From Streptomyces sp. DT2A-34 (GTDB taxonomy: Bacteria > Actinomycetota > Actinomycetes > Streptomycetales > Streptomycetaceae): 64,000 nt of DNA. Below the pieces are notes generated by a model that made no database searches, was not told the origin of the DNA, and saw nothing but the letters and a program-made list of their open reading frames with translations. Positions within the stretch are counted from its first letter, which is position 1. Every line of letters starts with the position of its first letter. The stretch spans positions 2,956,001 through 3,020,000 of the forward strand of contig NZ_JASTWJ010000001.1 of NCBI RefSeq assembly GCF_030499515.1, read 5' to 3'. Both the position numbers and the translations under genes were made by a program. This document shows, one piece after another, positions 28,544-37,432 of this stretch.

Positions 28544-28885
28544 CTAGAACTTCGGCGCGTTACGGGACCGCTGCACCCGCGTGGTGCGGCGGTCCTTCGC
28601 GTTCCAGCACGCCTTGTGCCAGTGGCGGCGGTCGTCGACGCCCACGCGGTCCGGCCAGGCGACGACGTGCGGGACGCCGTCCGGGATCAGCTGGTCGCAG
28701 CCGGGGCAGCGGTACGCCTTGCCCTGCGCGCTCGCGCCCGCCACATGCCGTACGTTCCAGTCCTCGCCCTGCCAGTTCTCGGCCGACTGCCAGCCGCCGT
28801 AACGGCCGGGGCGGTCGTCCTCGGCACTGCGTCCGGACGAGACAGCTCCCTTGGGGCCGTTGGGTCGGTTGCGACGCGGGGACAC
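28544..28885 (-). CDS. Small zinc-knuckle-like protein of unknown function
   Basis: This is a 113-residue basic protein with probable metal ligands C60-P-G-C63, H73, H88/H90 and C93 in Y-R-C-P-G-C-D-Q and R-R-H-W-H-K-A-C-W. Homologues are often annotated loosely as ATP/GTP-binding protein, for which I see no support here. It is convergent with the ABC exporter, 19 bp from its stop, and divergent from the LLM monooxygenase gene. Confidence 0.75.
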   Translation of the reverse strand: MSPRRNRPNGPKGAVSSGRSAEDDRPGRYGGWQSAENWQGEDWNVRHVAGASAQGKAYRCPGCDQLIPDGVPHVVAWPDRVGVDDRRHWHKACWNAKDRRTTRVQRSRNAPKF

Positions 28886-29108
28886 GGAACACCTCTCGGG
28901 GCTATACAGGATGCACGGGTCATGTCCAGCCTACGCGGCACGGACAGGGGTAGTCGTACGGCACCAACCCCCACAAGTCCCTCGCTCCGGCGCTCCATTC
29001 TGCAGACAATCCGCAAATCTCTTCGCCAAGCCGTGTCCTCGGCACGTGTCAGACGGTTATGCCGGGCGGGGGAGCTCCGCGTCGGAGCCAAGGAAGCAGG
29101 AAAAGGCA

Positions 29109-30137
29109 ATGCACGTAGGAAGTTTCGTGTTGGCGGCCCGGTTCCCGGGACAGGGCGACGGGGAGGCGCTGCACCGCGCGGTCCGCTCCGCCGAGGTCGC
29201 CGAGGAAGCGGGGCTCGACACGGTCTGGCTGGCCGAGCACCACTTCGTGCCGTACGGCACCTGTCCGTCCGCGATCACGCTGGCCGCGTTACTGCTCGGC
29301 CGCACCGAGCGCCTGCGGGTCGGCACGGCGGTCAGCGTGCTGCCCACCGCGCACCCGGTGGCCCTCGGCGAACAGGCCGCGCTGCTGCACATCACCTCCG
29401 GCGGGCGGTTCTCGCTGGGGGTCGGGCGCGGCGGGCCGTGGGTCGACCTGGAGGTGTTCGGCCAGGGCCTCGAGGCGTACGAGGAGGGGTTCCCGGAATC
29501 ACTCGATCTGCTCATGCGCTGGCTGCGCGAACCGTCGGTCGCGGCCGCCGGGGACCGTTTCGGTTTCCGTGAAGTCCCCGTCGTACCAAGGCCGTCGGAG
29601 TGCCTCACGGATGTCGAGGGACCCGAGGTCGTCGTCGCGTGCACCTCGCCGGCCAGCGTGCGCCTCGCGGCCGAGCGCGGGCTGCCGATGCTGCTGGGGA
29701 TGCATGTGGGCGACGAGGAGAAGGCCGAGATGGTCGCCCTGTGGCGGGAGCTCGCCCGCGCGGCCGGGCGGCCCGCGGAGGAGATCCTCGGCGCGGCCCA
29801 TGTCTCGGCCGGCGTCTGCCAGATCGCGGACCGGCGCACGGATGCGGTCGAGACCCTGACGAAGGCGATGCCGGGCTGGCTCCGGCAGGGCCTGGAGGCC
29901 CACGTGACGGTGGACGGCCGCCATCGCGTGATGCGCGACCCGCTCGCCTACACCGAACTGCTCTGCGGGCTGCACCCGGTGGGCACCCCGCGTCTGTGCG
30001 CCGACCGCCTGGCGGCGACCAGCGAACGGACCGGCATCTCCCGCTTCGCCCTGCTCGTGGAGGGCTCGGGCGATCTGGCGGCGACCGAGGAGAACGTACG
30101 GCGACTGGGCGCCGAAGTACTGCCGCACCTCGGCTGA
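29109..30137 (+). CDS. LLM-class flavin-dependent monooxygenase with a TTA codon
   Basis: This 342-residue luciferase-like monooxygenase has the N-terminal A-E-E-A-G-L-D-T-V-W-L-A-E-H-H-F pattern and L-R-V-G-T-A-V-S-V-L-P. It would use F420H2 or FMNH2. AGGAAAAGG lies upstream of the ATG. Residue 61 (29289-29291) is encoded by TTA, the only such codon I found in a gene of this window, so translation should need the bldA tRNA and be tied to development. Confidence 0.9.
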   Translation: MHVGSFVLAARFPGQGDGEALHRAVRSAEVAEEAGLDTVWLAEHHFVPYGTCPSAITLAALLLGRTERLRVGTAVSVLPTAHPVALGEQAALLHITSGGRFSLGVGRGGPWVDLEVFGQGLEAYEEGFPESLDLLMRWLREPSVAAAGDRFGFREVPVVPRPSECLTDVEGPEVVVACTSPASVRLAAERGLPMLLGMHVGDEEKAEMVALWRELARAAGRPAEEILGAAHVSAGVCQIADRRTDAVETLTKAMPGWLRQGLEAHVTVDGRHRVMRDPLAYTELLCGLHPVGTPRLCADRLAATSERTGISRFALLVEGSGDLAATEENVRRLGAEVLPHLG

Positions 30138-30256
30138 ACCGCCTCGCCGAGGATGCACGGCTCCCACACGTCCGAACTCCCGGTCCGCCAGAAGGGCTTG
30201 CCGCCCCAGTACTGATTGCACCTCCCGCGTACGGAGCGGCAAGCAAGCGGTTCAGC
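30133..30256. terminator. Nested inverted repeat between convergent genes
   Basis: GCTGAACCGC at 30133-30142 is the complement of GCGGTTCAGC at 30247-30256. Inside it, GCTTGCCGC at 30196-30204 pairs with GCGGCAAGC at 30236-30244. The outer left arm overlaps the LLM gene stop. The arrangement between convergent stops fits a large bidirectional terminator, although the loops are long. Confidence 0.45.
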
Positions 30257-30259
30257 GCG

Positions 30260-30652
30260 TCAGCAGTCCCTGAATTCCGGGGACTGGTTCAGCAGCTGAC
30301 TGCGGACCGAGGTGAAGCGCGCGAGCGTCTCGTCGACCGAGGCGTCAAGCGGGAACACCGCCACCCGGTGGCAGTTCTGGAAGGCCAGTCGCACCCCGAA
30401 GTGCCGCTGCAGCGCGCCGCGTATCGCGTCACTCGCAAGCGCACGCAGCAGCTGGCCACGTGCCTGCTCGTCCGGCGGGGGCGTCTGGTTGTCGGCGAAC
30501 TGACCGCCGTCGACCTTCAGCTGAGCCACCAGGGAGCTGATCATCTCCCATGCGTAAGGCAGGGAGGTCCGGACGCAGTCGACGAATTCGGCTTCGTCGA
30601 CCTCGCCTCGCTCGGCCTGTTCGAGTAGGGCCGGTGAGACGTCGAGCGACAT
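30260..30652 (-). CDS. SCO5389-family conserved protein of unknown function
   Basis: This 130-residue alpha-helical protein is M-S-L-D-V-S-P-A-L-L-E-Q-A-E-R-G, with the conserved block S-L-P-Y-A-W-E-M-I-S-S-L-V-A-Q-L and a terminal cysteine. It is conserved in streptomycetes at this position, divergent from nucS. No enzymatic motif is visible. Confidence 0.78.
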   Translation of the reverse strand: MSLDVSPALLEQAERGEVDEAEFVDCVRTSLPYAWEMISSLVAQLKVDGGQFADNQTPPPDEQARGQLLRALASDAIRGALQRHFGVRLAFQNCHRVAVFPLDASVDETLARFTSVRSQLLNQSPEFRDC

Positions 30653-30917
30653 GGGTTCTCCTCTCGCACCCCCAGAACACCAGGGGTTGCCGGACAGATA
30701 AGGGAGTTCGCGATATCGGACACTCTGCGTACACGCCTCGCGACCTCCCGTTTAATACCGTAGGCAACAGACGGTGACGGCACCAGGAGAATGGGTACAT
30801 GCGCAGTCCTCGTTAGGCACACAATCGGCCAGAAATGAACAGGGGCAGTCCGGGGTCATACGGACTCCCCCAGGGCGAATCGCGTCGACACCGGCCCGTC
30901 GAGTAGCGTTGCCGACC

Positions 30918-31589
30918 ATGCGTCTCGTCATTGCCCGATGCTCCGTCGACTACGCGGGCCGGCTCACCGCCCACCTGCCCTCGGCGCCCCGTCTGATCCT
31001 GGTCAAGGCGGACGGCAGCGTCTCGATCCACGCGGACGACCGGGCCTACAAGCCTCTGAACTGGATGTCGCCGCCCTGCACCCTGAAGGAGGGGGACGGC
31101 GAGCAGCAGGACGTCTGGACGGTCACCAACAAAGCGGGCGAGAAGCTCATCATCACGATGGAGGAAATCCTCCACGACTCCTCGCACGAACTCGGCGTGG
31201 ACCCCGGCCTGATCAAGGACGGCGTGGAAGCGCACCTCCAGGAACTGCTCGCCGACCGCATCGAAACGCTCGGCGAGGGCTACACGCTCATCCGCCGCGA
31301 GTACATGACGGCCATCGGGCCGGTCGACATCCTGTGCCGGGACGCCGAGGGCCAGACGGTCGCCGTCGAGATCAAGCGGCGCGGCGAGATCGACGGCGTG
31401 GAGCAGCTCACGCGCTATCTGGAGCTGCTGAACCGGGACCCCCATCTGGCGCCCGTCCGGGGCGTCTTCGCGGCACAGGAGATCAAGCCGCAGGCCCGCG
31501 TCCTCGCCACGGACCGCGGCATCGGCTGCCAGGTCCTGGACTACGACGCGATGCGCGGGATCGAGGACGACAAGCTGCGGCTGTTCTGA
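30918..31589 (+). CDS. nucS: Mismatch-specific endonuclease NucS/EndoMS
   Basis: This 223-residue protein, [16 protein letters not shown], has the C-terminal nuclease core G-P-V-D-I-L-C-R-D and V-A-V-E-I-K-R-R-G, giving Asp137, Glu151 and Lys153 as the PD-(D/E)xK catalytic set. NucS replaces MutS/MutL mismatch repair in actinobacteria by cutting at mismatches together with the sliding clamp. The C-terminus D-D-K-L-R-L-F fits a clamp-binding tail. It is a monocistronic unit closed by the 31621 hairpin. Confidence 0.97.
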   Translation: MRLVIARCSVDYAGRLTAHLPSAPRLILVKADGSVSIHADDRAYKPLNWMSPPCTLKEGDGEQQDVWTVTNKAGEKLIITMEEILHDSSHELGVDPGLIKDGVEAHLQELLADRIETLGEGYTLIRREYMTAIGPVDILCRDAEGQTVAVEIKRRGEIDGVEQLTRYLELLNRDPHLAPVRGVFAAQEIKPQARVLATDRGIGCQVLDYDAMRGIEDDKLRLF

Positions 31590-31620
31590 CGCGCCCGTTC
31601 TGGGCGGTTGTACGACGACG

Positions 31621-31651
31621 AGGGCCGGGTCCGCAGGGTGGACCCGGCCCT
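31621..31651. terminator. Bidirectional terminator between nucS and the STAND-like gene
   Basis: AGGGCCGGGTCC at 31621-31632 pairs perfectly with 31640-31651 around a 7-base loop, followed by TCTGTCTT. It lies between two convergent stop codons. Confidence 0.9.
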
Positions 31652-31668
31652 TCTGTCTTGATCGATGG

Positions 31669-34272
31669 TCAGATCACGGCGTCCGAGCCGGTGCTCGGCG
31701 TACCCGCGTCGGTGCTCTGCGGGGCGCTCGCGGAGCTGGTGGTCTCCGTCGGGCCGGACGGGGCCGGGCCGCTGGCCGACGTGGAGGTCGACGGGGATTC
31801 CGTCGGCGGCGTCGTCGGGTCGTCCGTCGGTGTCGTCGTCGGGTCGTCCGTCGGTGTCGTCGTCGGGTCGTCCGTCGGATCGTCGGTGGGGTCGTCCGTC
31901 GGATCGTCCGTCGGCGGCTTGGTCGTGGACGGTGGCTTGGTCGTCGACGACGGCGGCTTCGTCGGCGAGCTCGAACCTCCGCCCGAGCCCTGCGTACCGG
32001 TCGGGTCGTCCGACGGCCCGTCCGTCCCCGTCGGAGTCGGGTCGTCGGACGTGCCGTACGTGCCGTCGGGGCCCGGGTCCGTGGGCCGGCTCGTCGCCGT
32101 GCCCGTGTCGCCGGAGCCCTTGCCGTCGTCGCCCTCCGCCTTGTCGGCGCCGATGCTGTCGTCGCCGAGGCCCTGGCTGGCGGACGGGTTGACGCCGACC
32201 TGGGTGGACGGGGTGCCGGGGTCGTTGTCGGAGGTCGCGCCGAGCGTCACCACCGTGCCGAGCACGGCCACGAGCAGCGCGCCCGAGCCGGCCGCGACGA
32301 GGTTGCGCCGGGCGAAGTTCCGGACGCCGCCGCGGCCCTTGTGCGAGGTCCCCTGGGACGACGGCGAGGAGGGCGACGACGCCCGGTGGGTGACCAGCGT
32401 CGTGGCGTCCCCGGCGGGCGGGAAGGCGGCGGCCGGTACTCCTCCCGGCGGCGACTGCGACTCCTCGTACCGCGCGCCCGACACCTCCTCCCCCGCCGTG
32501 GCCCCGAACCCGGCCACCCCCGGCGTCGTACCGGAGCGGTCCGAGACCAGCGCGAGGGCGCGGCGGCCCGCGACCGTGCCGCGCTTGTCGGCGAGGGCGC
32601 CGCGCAGGCCGATGGAGGTCTCCAGCTCGGCCCGGGCCCGGTCCAGCCGGCCGCCGCAGAGCGCGAGGATGCCCAATTCGTGGTGGAAGTAGGCCTGTTC
32701 GGAGACGTCACCGGCGAGGCGAGCGGCCTCGGCGCCGGCCCGCAGCGCCCGCTCCCAGGCGCTCCAGTACAGGCCCGCGGCGAACGCGGGCGCGGCCGTA
32801 CGGGCCAGCTGCACGGCCGGGCTCTCGTCGCCCTCGGCGGGCGGTGTCGTAGCCGGCACCAGCACGCCCAGGGTGGCGAGCACGGCGTCCGCCTCGGCGC
32901 ACACGCGCTCCGGCGTGACCGAGGGGTGCCCGGCCCACCAGGCGTAGTGCCGGGCGGCGGTGAGGGCGCTGTCCTGGACGTCCTCGGCGTATCCGACGGC
33001 CTCCAGCTGGGCCTGGACGCCGGCGGCGAGCCGGTAGCGGGAGCCGACCGGCGTGACCAGCCCGCACTCGGCCAGCTCGCCCAGTGCGGCGTCGGCGTGG
33101 GTGTCACCGACCAGCGCCGGCAGATGGGCCTGGTGCGGCACCTCGCCGCCGAGCGCGACGGCGAACTTCAGGGTGGCGCGGGCCGAGGCGCTGAGCCGTG
33201 AGGCGAGCAGCGGCGCCGGGCCGGCCGCCTCGCCGAGCGACGGCAGCGGCACTTCCTCGCGGCCGGCCTCGTCGCCGAACGGCGCCTCGAAGGGGGCGTC
33301 GACCGGCGCGTCCACCAGCGGCGGCGCGTCCTCGAAGACCCCGAACTCGTCGACGGCGTCCGCGCCGGCCCGCAGCCGGTCCCGCTGCCGCAGCAGCGCC
33401 CCGGCCTGGACGAACCGCAGCGGCAGGCCCTCCGACTCGAACCACAGGTCGCCCGCCCAGTTCAACTCGTCCTCGGTGAGGACCCGGTCGACGCCCCGCT
33501 CCAGGAGCTCCACGCTCGCGGCCCGGTCGAGACCGTCGAGGGCGACGTCCTCGATGCCGGACTCGACGGACGGCGCGGGCGCGTCGGGCGGGACGCCGAG
33601 CACGAAGGCGCACTCGGGGGTCGCGTCCAGCAACTCGTCGAGGGCGGCGCCGCCGAACTCGAGGTCGTCCAGGACGACGACCGCGCCGATCTCACGGACG
33701 AAGGCGAGCAGTTCGTCCTGTTCCGGGCGGTGCAGGGGGGCGCTGTAGACGGCGTAGAAGAGGTCGTGCAGCAGGTCGGTGGGCGTGCGGTGGAAGCCGG
33801 TGAGGCGGACCACGCCGTCGGGGGCGAGGTCCGCGCAGTCCTCGGCGACGAGGTCGAGGAGGCTGGTGCGGCCGGCGCCCGGGGAGCCGACGAGGCGTAC
33901 GGAGCGGCCGCGGGCGAGCAGCCGTACCAGCTGTTCGCGCTCGTCCTGGCGGGACAGCAGCGGCTGTGCGGGACGGGGCGGGCCGGGTGGGACGGGCGGT
34001 CTGACGGCGCGGTCGGCCTCGGCGCGGTCGGCCGGGCTCAGCTTCTCGGGCCGCCCGGGGCGCTCCGCGGGCGGGCAGACCTCTATCTCGCTGCCGTCGA
34101 CGGGGTTGACGGTGAGCAGGAAGTCGCCCGAGACCAGTTGCACCGTGCGGGCAAGTCCGGGCGCGTGCTGTCCGAAGTCGGGTGTGAGGGGATCCCTGGG
34201 CGGGCGCTGGCGCGACGCCTGACCGTCGCCATCGTGTCCGTACTCCTCGGGTCCCCGGTTGTTCGGGTCCAT
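31669..34272 (-). CDS. STAND/AAA-like ATP-binding membrane protein with an extracellular Thr/Pro/Asp-rich tail
   Basis: This 867-residue protein has a proline-rich N-terminus and a nucleotide-binding domain whose P-loop reads G-S-P-G-A-G-R-T-S (129-137), with Arg where Lys is expected. Walker B-like A-V-V-V-L-D-D-L follows. A helical region of ~350 residues resembles AfsR-type domains but has no DNA-binding domain. One membrane helix lies at ~657-679. The outer ~188 residues are Ser/Thr/Pro/Asp repeats including D-D-P-T units. It may be a membrane sensor or signalling ATPase. The ATG at 34272 has a G-rich site upstream. Confidence 0.8.
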   Translation of the reverse strand: MDPNNRGPEEYGHDGDGQASRQRPPRDPLTPDFGQHAPGLARTVQLVSGDFLLTVNPVDGSEIEVCPPAERPGRPEKLSPADRAEADRAVRPPVPPGPPRPAQPLLSRQDEREQLVRLLARGRSVRLVGSPGAGRTSLLDLVAEDCADLAPDGVVRLTGFHRTPTDLLHDLFYAVYSAPLHRPEQDELLAFVREIGAVVVLDDLEFGGAALDELLDATPECAFVLGVPPDAPAPSVESGIEDVALDGLDRAASVELLERGVDRVLTEDELNWAGDLWFESEGLPLRFVQAGALLRQRDRLRAGADAVDEFGVFEDAPPLVDAPVDAPFEAPFGDEAGREEVPLPSLGEAAGPAPLLASRLSASARATLKFAVALGGEVPHQAHLPALVGDTHADAALGELAECGLVTPVGSRYRLAAGVQAQLEAVGYAEDVQDSALTAARHYAWWAGHPSVTPERVCAEADAVLATLGVLVPATTPPAEGDESPAVQLARTAAPAFAAGLYWSAWERALRAGAEAARLAGDVSEQAYFHHELGILALCGGRLDRARAELETSIGLRGALADKRGTVAGRRALALVSDRSGTTPGVAGFGATAGEEVSGARYEESQSPPGGVPAAAFPPAGDATTLVTHRASSPSSPSSQGTSHKGRGGVRNFARRNLVAAGSGALLVAVLGTVVTLGATSDNDPGTPSTQVGVNPSASQGLGDDSIGADKAEGDDGKGSGDTGTATSRPTDPGPDGTYGTSDDPTPTGTDGPSDDPTGTQGSGGGSSSPTKPPSSTTKPPSTTKPPTDDPTDDPTDDPTDDPTTTPTDDPTTTPTDDPTTPPTESPSTSTSASGPAPSGPTETTSSASAPQSTDAGTPSTGSDAVI
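31801..31917. repeat. Coding repeats for D-D-P-T units
   Basis: The DNA repeats GTCGTCGGGTCGTCCGTCGG and shortened GGGTCGTCCGTCGG forms. They encode D-D-P-T and T-T-P-T units in the extracellular tail of the STAND-like protein. Such repeats are prone to length variation between strains. Confidence 0.85.
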
Positions 34273-34533
34273 AGCTTCAAGCCCCCCAAAAGCGTCGTGT
34301 GCTGCGGGTCCTGGCCCCTCCCGGCCTTTGCACACCGCGCTGTCGCTTCTGGTCCGGGCCCGCTCGAAGGGGTTTGTCTAGTCGGCGGGCAGCCGAACCC
34401 TAAACCTTCGCACAGTATCTACGACAGGTCGGGGTACCGCGCCGCCCGAGACATCACAGTCTCGTGAGGATTGTGCCCGACGTACGCTTCGCAGACGGAA
34501 CGCCCGACTGTCCCGCCCCACCCGTGCCGGGGG

Positions 34534-34857
34534 TCACACCCGGGGCAGGGACTCCACCCCGATGCCGCCCTCGATCGCCAGGATCCGGTGCAGCCGGGTG
34601 GCCACCAGCAGGCGCTGCATCTGCGGCGGCACGCCGCGCAGCACCAGGCGCCGGCCGCAGCGGCCGGCCCGCCGATGGGCCCCCATGATCACCCCGAGTC
34701 CGGTGGCGTCCCAGGAGTCCAGCTCGGACAGGTCGAGCACCAGATCGCCGACTCCGTCGTCGACGGCCGAGTGCAGGACCGTACGGGCGTCCGCCGCGCT
34801 GCGGACGTCGAGGACGCCCCCGACGACCAGTTCGGCGTGGTCGCCCCTGATGTGCAT
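34534..34857 (-). CDS. STAS-domain anti-sigma factor antagonist
   Basis: This 107-residue protein is of the SpoIIAA/BldG type. The motif around the phosphorylation site reads L-D-S-W-D-A-T-G-L-G-V-I, which makes Thr52 the likely acceptor in place of the usual Ser. It would sequester a partner anti-sigma kinase, but none is encoded nearby. It is preceded by a 216-bp gap and transcribed in the same direction as its neighbours. Confidence 0.88.
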   Translation of the reverse strand: MHIRGDHAELVVGGVLDVRSAADARTVLHSAVDDGVGDLVLDLSELDSWDATGLGVIMGAHRRAGRCGRRLVLRGVPPQMQRLLVATRLHRILAIEGGIGVESLPRV

Positions 34858-35073
34858 ATGCGCTCCCCAAGCGTGCGTTCGTGCTCCGCGATGAGTTGTC
34901 TGTGGCTGTGGCTGCTGTAGCTGTGCCTGTGTTCGCTATGAGTCTTCGCTGTGACGGGTGATGCAACCTCTGACTGCGTTGAGCCGTCAGAGGTTGCCGT
35001 CTGTAAGCGAACCGATACCGAATTCACCCCATCGCGTGATGGGCGCGGGGGCTGTGCGGTGGTCTACGAAACC

Positions 35074-35922
35074 TCAGTAGCTGTAAAAGCCTTGCCCGCT
35101 CTTGCGGCCGATGTCACCCGCGTCCACCATCCGGCGCATCAGCTCCGGCGGGGCGAACTTCTCGTCCTGGGACTCGGTGTAGATGTTGCTGGTCGCGTGC
35201 AGCAGGATGTCGACGCCGGTGAGGTCCGCGGTGGCGAGCGGGCCCATGGCGTGACCGAAGCCCAGCTTGCAGGCGAGGTCGATGTCCTCGGCGGTGGCGA
35301 CGCCCGACTCGTAGAGCTTGGTGGCCTCGACGACGAGGGCCGAGATGAGACGGGTGGTCACGAAGCCGGCGACGTCCCGGTTGACGACGATGCAGGTCTT
35401 GCCGACGGACTCGGCGAACTCCCGTGCGGCGGCGAGGGTTTCGTCACTCGTCTTGTAACCGCGGACGAGTTCGACGAGCTGCATCATCGGGACCGGCGAG
35501 AAGAAGTGCACACCGACGACCCGCTCGGGACGCTCGGTGGCCGCCGCGATCTTGGTGATCGGGATGGCGGAGGTGTTGGAGGCCAGCACGGTGTCCTCGC
35601 GCACGATCTTGTCGAGCGTGCGGAAGATCTCGTGCTTGACCTCGAGCTTCTCGAAGACGGCCTCGACGACGACGTCCGCGTCGGCGGCGGCGTCCAGGTC
35701 GGTGGTCGCGGTGATCCGGGCGAGGGCCGCGTCGGCGTCGTGCGCCTCCAGCTTGCCCTTGCTGACAAACTTGTCGTACGACGCCTTGATGCCGTCGGTG
35801 CCACGCTTGAGAGCCTCGTCGGTGACGTCCCTGAGGACGACGTCCCAGCCCGCCTGAGCGGAGACCTGGGCGATCCCGGAACCCATCAAGCCGGCGCCGA
35901 TGACGGCAAGCTTCCGTGCCAC
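35074..35922 (-). CDS. 3-hydroxybutyryl-CoA / 3-hydroxyacyl-CoA dehydrogenase
   Basis: This 282-residue NAD-dependent enzyme has the Rossmann motif G-A-G-L-M-G-S-G and the catalytic His in G-V-H-F-F-S-P-V-P. The C-terminal segment ends G-Q-G-F-Y-S-Y. It oxidises 3-hydroxybutyryl-CoA to acetoacetyl-CoA, or the reverse, and could work with the thiolase at 17444. It is a stand-alone gene. Confidence 0.95.
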   Translation of the reverse strand: MARKLAVIGAGLMGSGIAQVSAQAGWDVVLRDVTDEALKRGTDGIKASYDKFVSKGKLEAHDADAALARITATTDLDAAADADVVVEAVFEKLEVKHEIFRTLDKIVREDTVLASNTSAIPITKIAAATERPERVVGVHFFSPVPMMQLVELVRGYKTSDETLAAAREFAESVGKTCIVVNRDVAGFVTTRLISALVVEATKLYESGVATAEDIDLACKLGFGHAMGPLATADLTGVDILLHATSNIYTESQDEKFAPPELMRRMVDAGDIGRKSGQGFYSY

Positions 35923-36059
35923 TGTTGCGACTCCCCTTTGAAACGCCTTACACCCTGTTTAGGTTGCCTCTTCGGCGGACCTTAGCGGTCGTGAGGGACT
36001 GTGTGACCGGTTAGTAACGCGAGTCACGTCTCATCTGACGGACATCACACCGGCACGGG

Positions 36060-36566
36060 TCATTCCGCGCGTCGGACGGCGTAGTTGAGCACCTTTTCGC
36101 TCAACAGCTCCTCGATGTCGTCGAGAAGCACGAGCACCTCACGTGATACTTCGTCCGGATTGCACCCCTTGAGCATCTCGCGGCCGACGGCGACGAAAAC
36201 CGTCTGGTGACACCAGGAGATCTGACCGGCGATCAGGCCCGGCAGCGGGTCGCCTTCGGGCGCGCCGGCCTCCTCGCTGAGGGTGGCTTCGAGGTGGTCG
36301 TGGATCTCCTGCTGGAGGCTCCAGAGTCGGGAGCGCAAGGGCGGCGCCTCGTGGATGACGCGCATGAAGCGGTCGTAGCCCTCCATGAGGCCGAGCCTCG
36401 GGGAGACCGCCTCGGCCTCGGCACGCAGCTCGCGCAGTACGGCCCGGGCGGCCGACTCCCCGTGAACCCGTCCGCGCACCCAGCGGGAGAGCTGCTCGAC
36501 GACGCCGGCGGGCGCCTCCGGCGAGGCGGGCGGCAGCGGGGTGCGGCGCGCACCCCGCTGCCGCAT
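36060..36566 (-). CDS. TetR-like ligand-binding domain lacking the helix-turn-helix
   Basis: This 168-residue product resembles only the C-terminal part of a TetR/AcrR regulator (G-Y-D-R-F-M-R-V-I-H-E-A-P-P-L-R-S-R, then a helical core to the end). The ~50-residue DNA-binding domain normally ahead of it is absent. A TGA lies in frame four codons before the ATG, so no upstream extension is possible in this frame, and I found no HTH in the other two. It is divergent from an ABC exporter, the usual target of such regulators. It may be a non-functional remnant. Confidence 0.6.
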   Translation of the reverse strand: MRQRGARRTPLPPASPEAPAGVVEQLSRWVRGRVHGESAARAVLRELRAEAEAVSPRLGLMEGYDRFMRVIHEAPPLRSRLWSLQQEIHDHLEATLSEEAGAPEGDPLPGLIAGQISWCHQTVFVAVGREMLKGCNPDEVSREVLVLLDDIEELLSEKVLNYAVRRAE

Positions 36567-36621
36567 ATATCCCGGTCAACCAGATACTGCACATTCCCCT
36601 GAGCGACCCGGTGCCGCACAT

Positions 36622-37422
36622 TTGAGCGGTACCCCAAGGGTTCCCACCCAGCCTCCCTGCGTCTCAGCCTCCGCTCAAGCCGCCCGCAAGGGCATCGTGG
36701 AAGCCGTGCGCGGCATCGACCTGGCCGTCCGCGAGGGCGAGATCCTCGGCTTCCTGGGCCCGAACGGGGCAGGCAAGACGACGACCCTGCGGATGCTGAC
36801 GACTTTGCTGGCGCCCACCGGGGGCGCGGCCACCGTGGCGGGCTGCGATCTCGCGACCGACCCCGCCGGGGTGCGCCGGGCGTGCGGATACGTGGCCCAG
36901 TCCGGCGGGGTCGACCCGCAGATCACCGTGCGGGAGGAGCTGGTCACTCAGGGCCGCCTGTACCGCCTGACGAAGACGCAGGCGACCCGGCGGGCCGAGG
37001 AGCTGGCCCGCGACCTGAGCCTGACCGACCTCCTCGACCGCAAGGCCGGCGCCCTCTCCGGCGGCCAGCGACGCCGCCTCGACATCGCGATGGCGCTCAC
37101 GCACCGCCCGAAGGTCCTGTTCCTCGACGAGCCGACGACCGGCCTCGACCCCGGCAGCCGGGCCGACCTGTGGGACCTGATCCGCCGCCTGCGCGACGAG
37201 CACGGCACCACGGTCTTCCTGACCACCCACTACCTCGACGAGGCCGACGCCCTCTCCGACCGCCTGGTCGTCGTCGACCGGGGCGTGGTCGTCGCGGAGG
37301 GCACACCGAGCGCGCTGAAGCTGCAGTACGGCGGCTCGATCGACGCCTCCCTCCAGGACACGTTCCTCGCCATCACCGGCCGCAGCGCCACGCCGGCCGA
37401 CGCCGCCCCCGTAGCCGTATAG
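36622..37422 (+). CDS. ABC-2 exporter ATP-binding subunit (DrrA type), start uncertain
   Basis: This is a ~266-residue ATPase with Walker A G-P-N-G-A-G-K-T-T, signature L-S-G-G-Q-R-R-R-L, Walker B V-L-F-L-D-E-P and H-loop T-T-H-Y-L-D-E-A. The start is unclear: TTG 36622 is my best guess, GTG 36541 and internal GTG codons are alternatives, and no good ribosome site was found. The usual N-terminal strand with the aromatic A-loop residue is not recognisable (S-A-S-A-Q-A-A-R-K-G-I-V-E-A-V-R-G). The 5' end may have been altered together with the divergent TetR-like gene. Confidence 0.82.
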   Translation: MSGTPRVPTQPPCVSASAQAARKGIVEAVRGIDLAVREGEILGFLGPNGAGKTTTLRMLTTLLAPTGGAATVAGCDLATDPAGVRRACGYVAQSGGVDPQITVREELVTQGRLYRLTKTQATRRAEELARDLSLTDLLDRKAGALSGGQRRRLDIAMALTHRPKVLFLDEPTTGLDPGSRADLWDLIRRLRDEHGTTVFLTTHYLDEADALSDRLVVVDRGVVVAEGTPSALKLQYGGSIDASLQDTFLAITGRSATPADAAPVAV

Positions 37423-37432
37423 GAATCCCCGG

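Noticed and set aside
28544..28885. ATP/GTP-binding function for the small zinc-knuckle-like protein
   Set aside because: No P-loop or other nucleotide-binding motif is visible; only the Cys/His pattern is supported.
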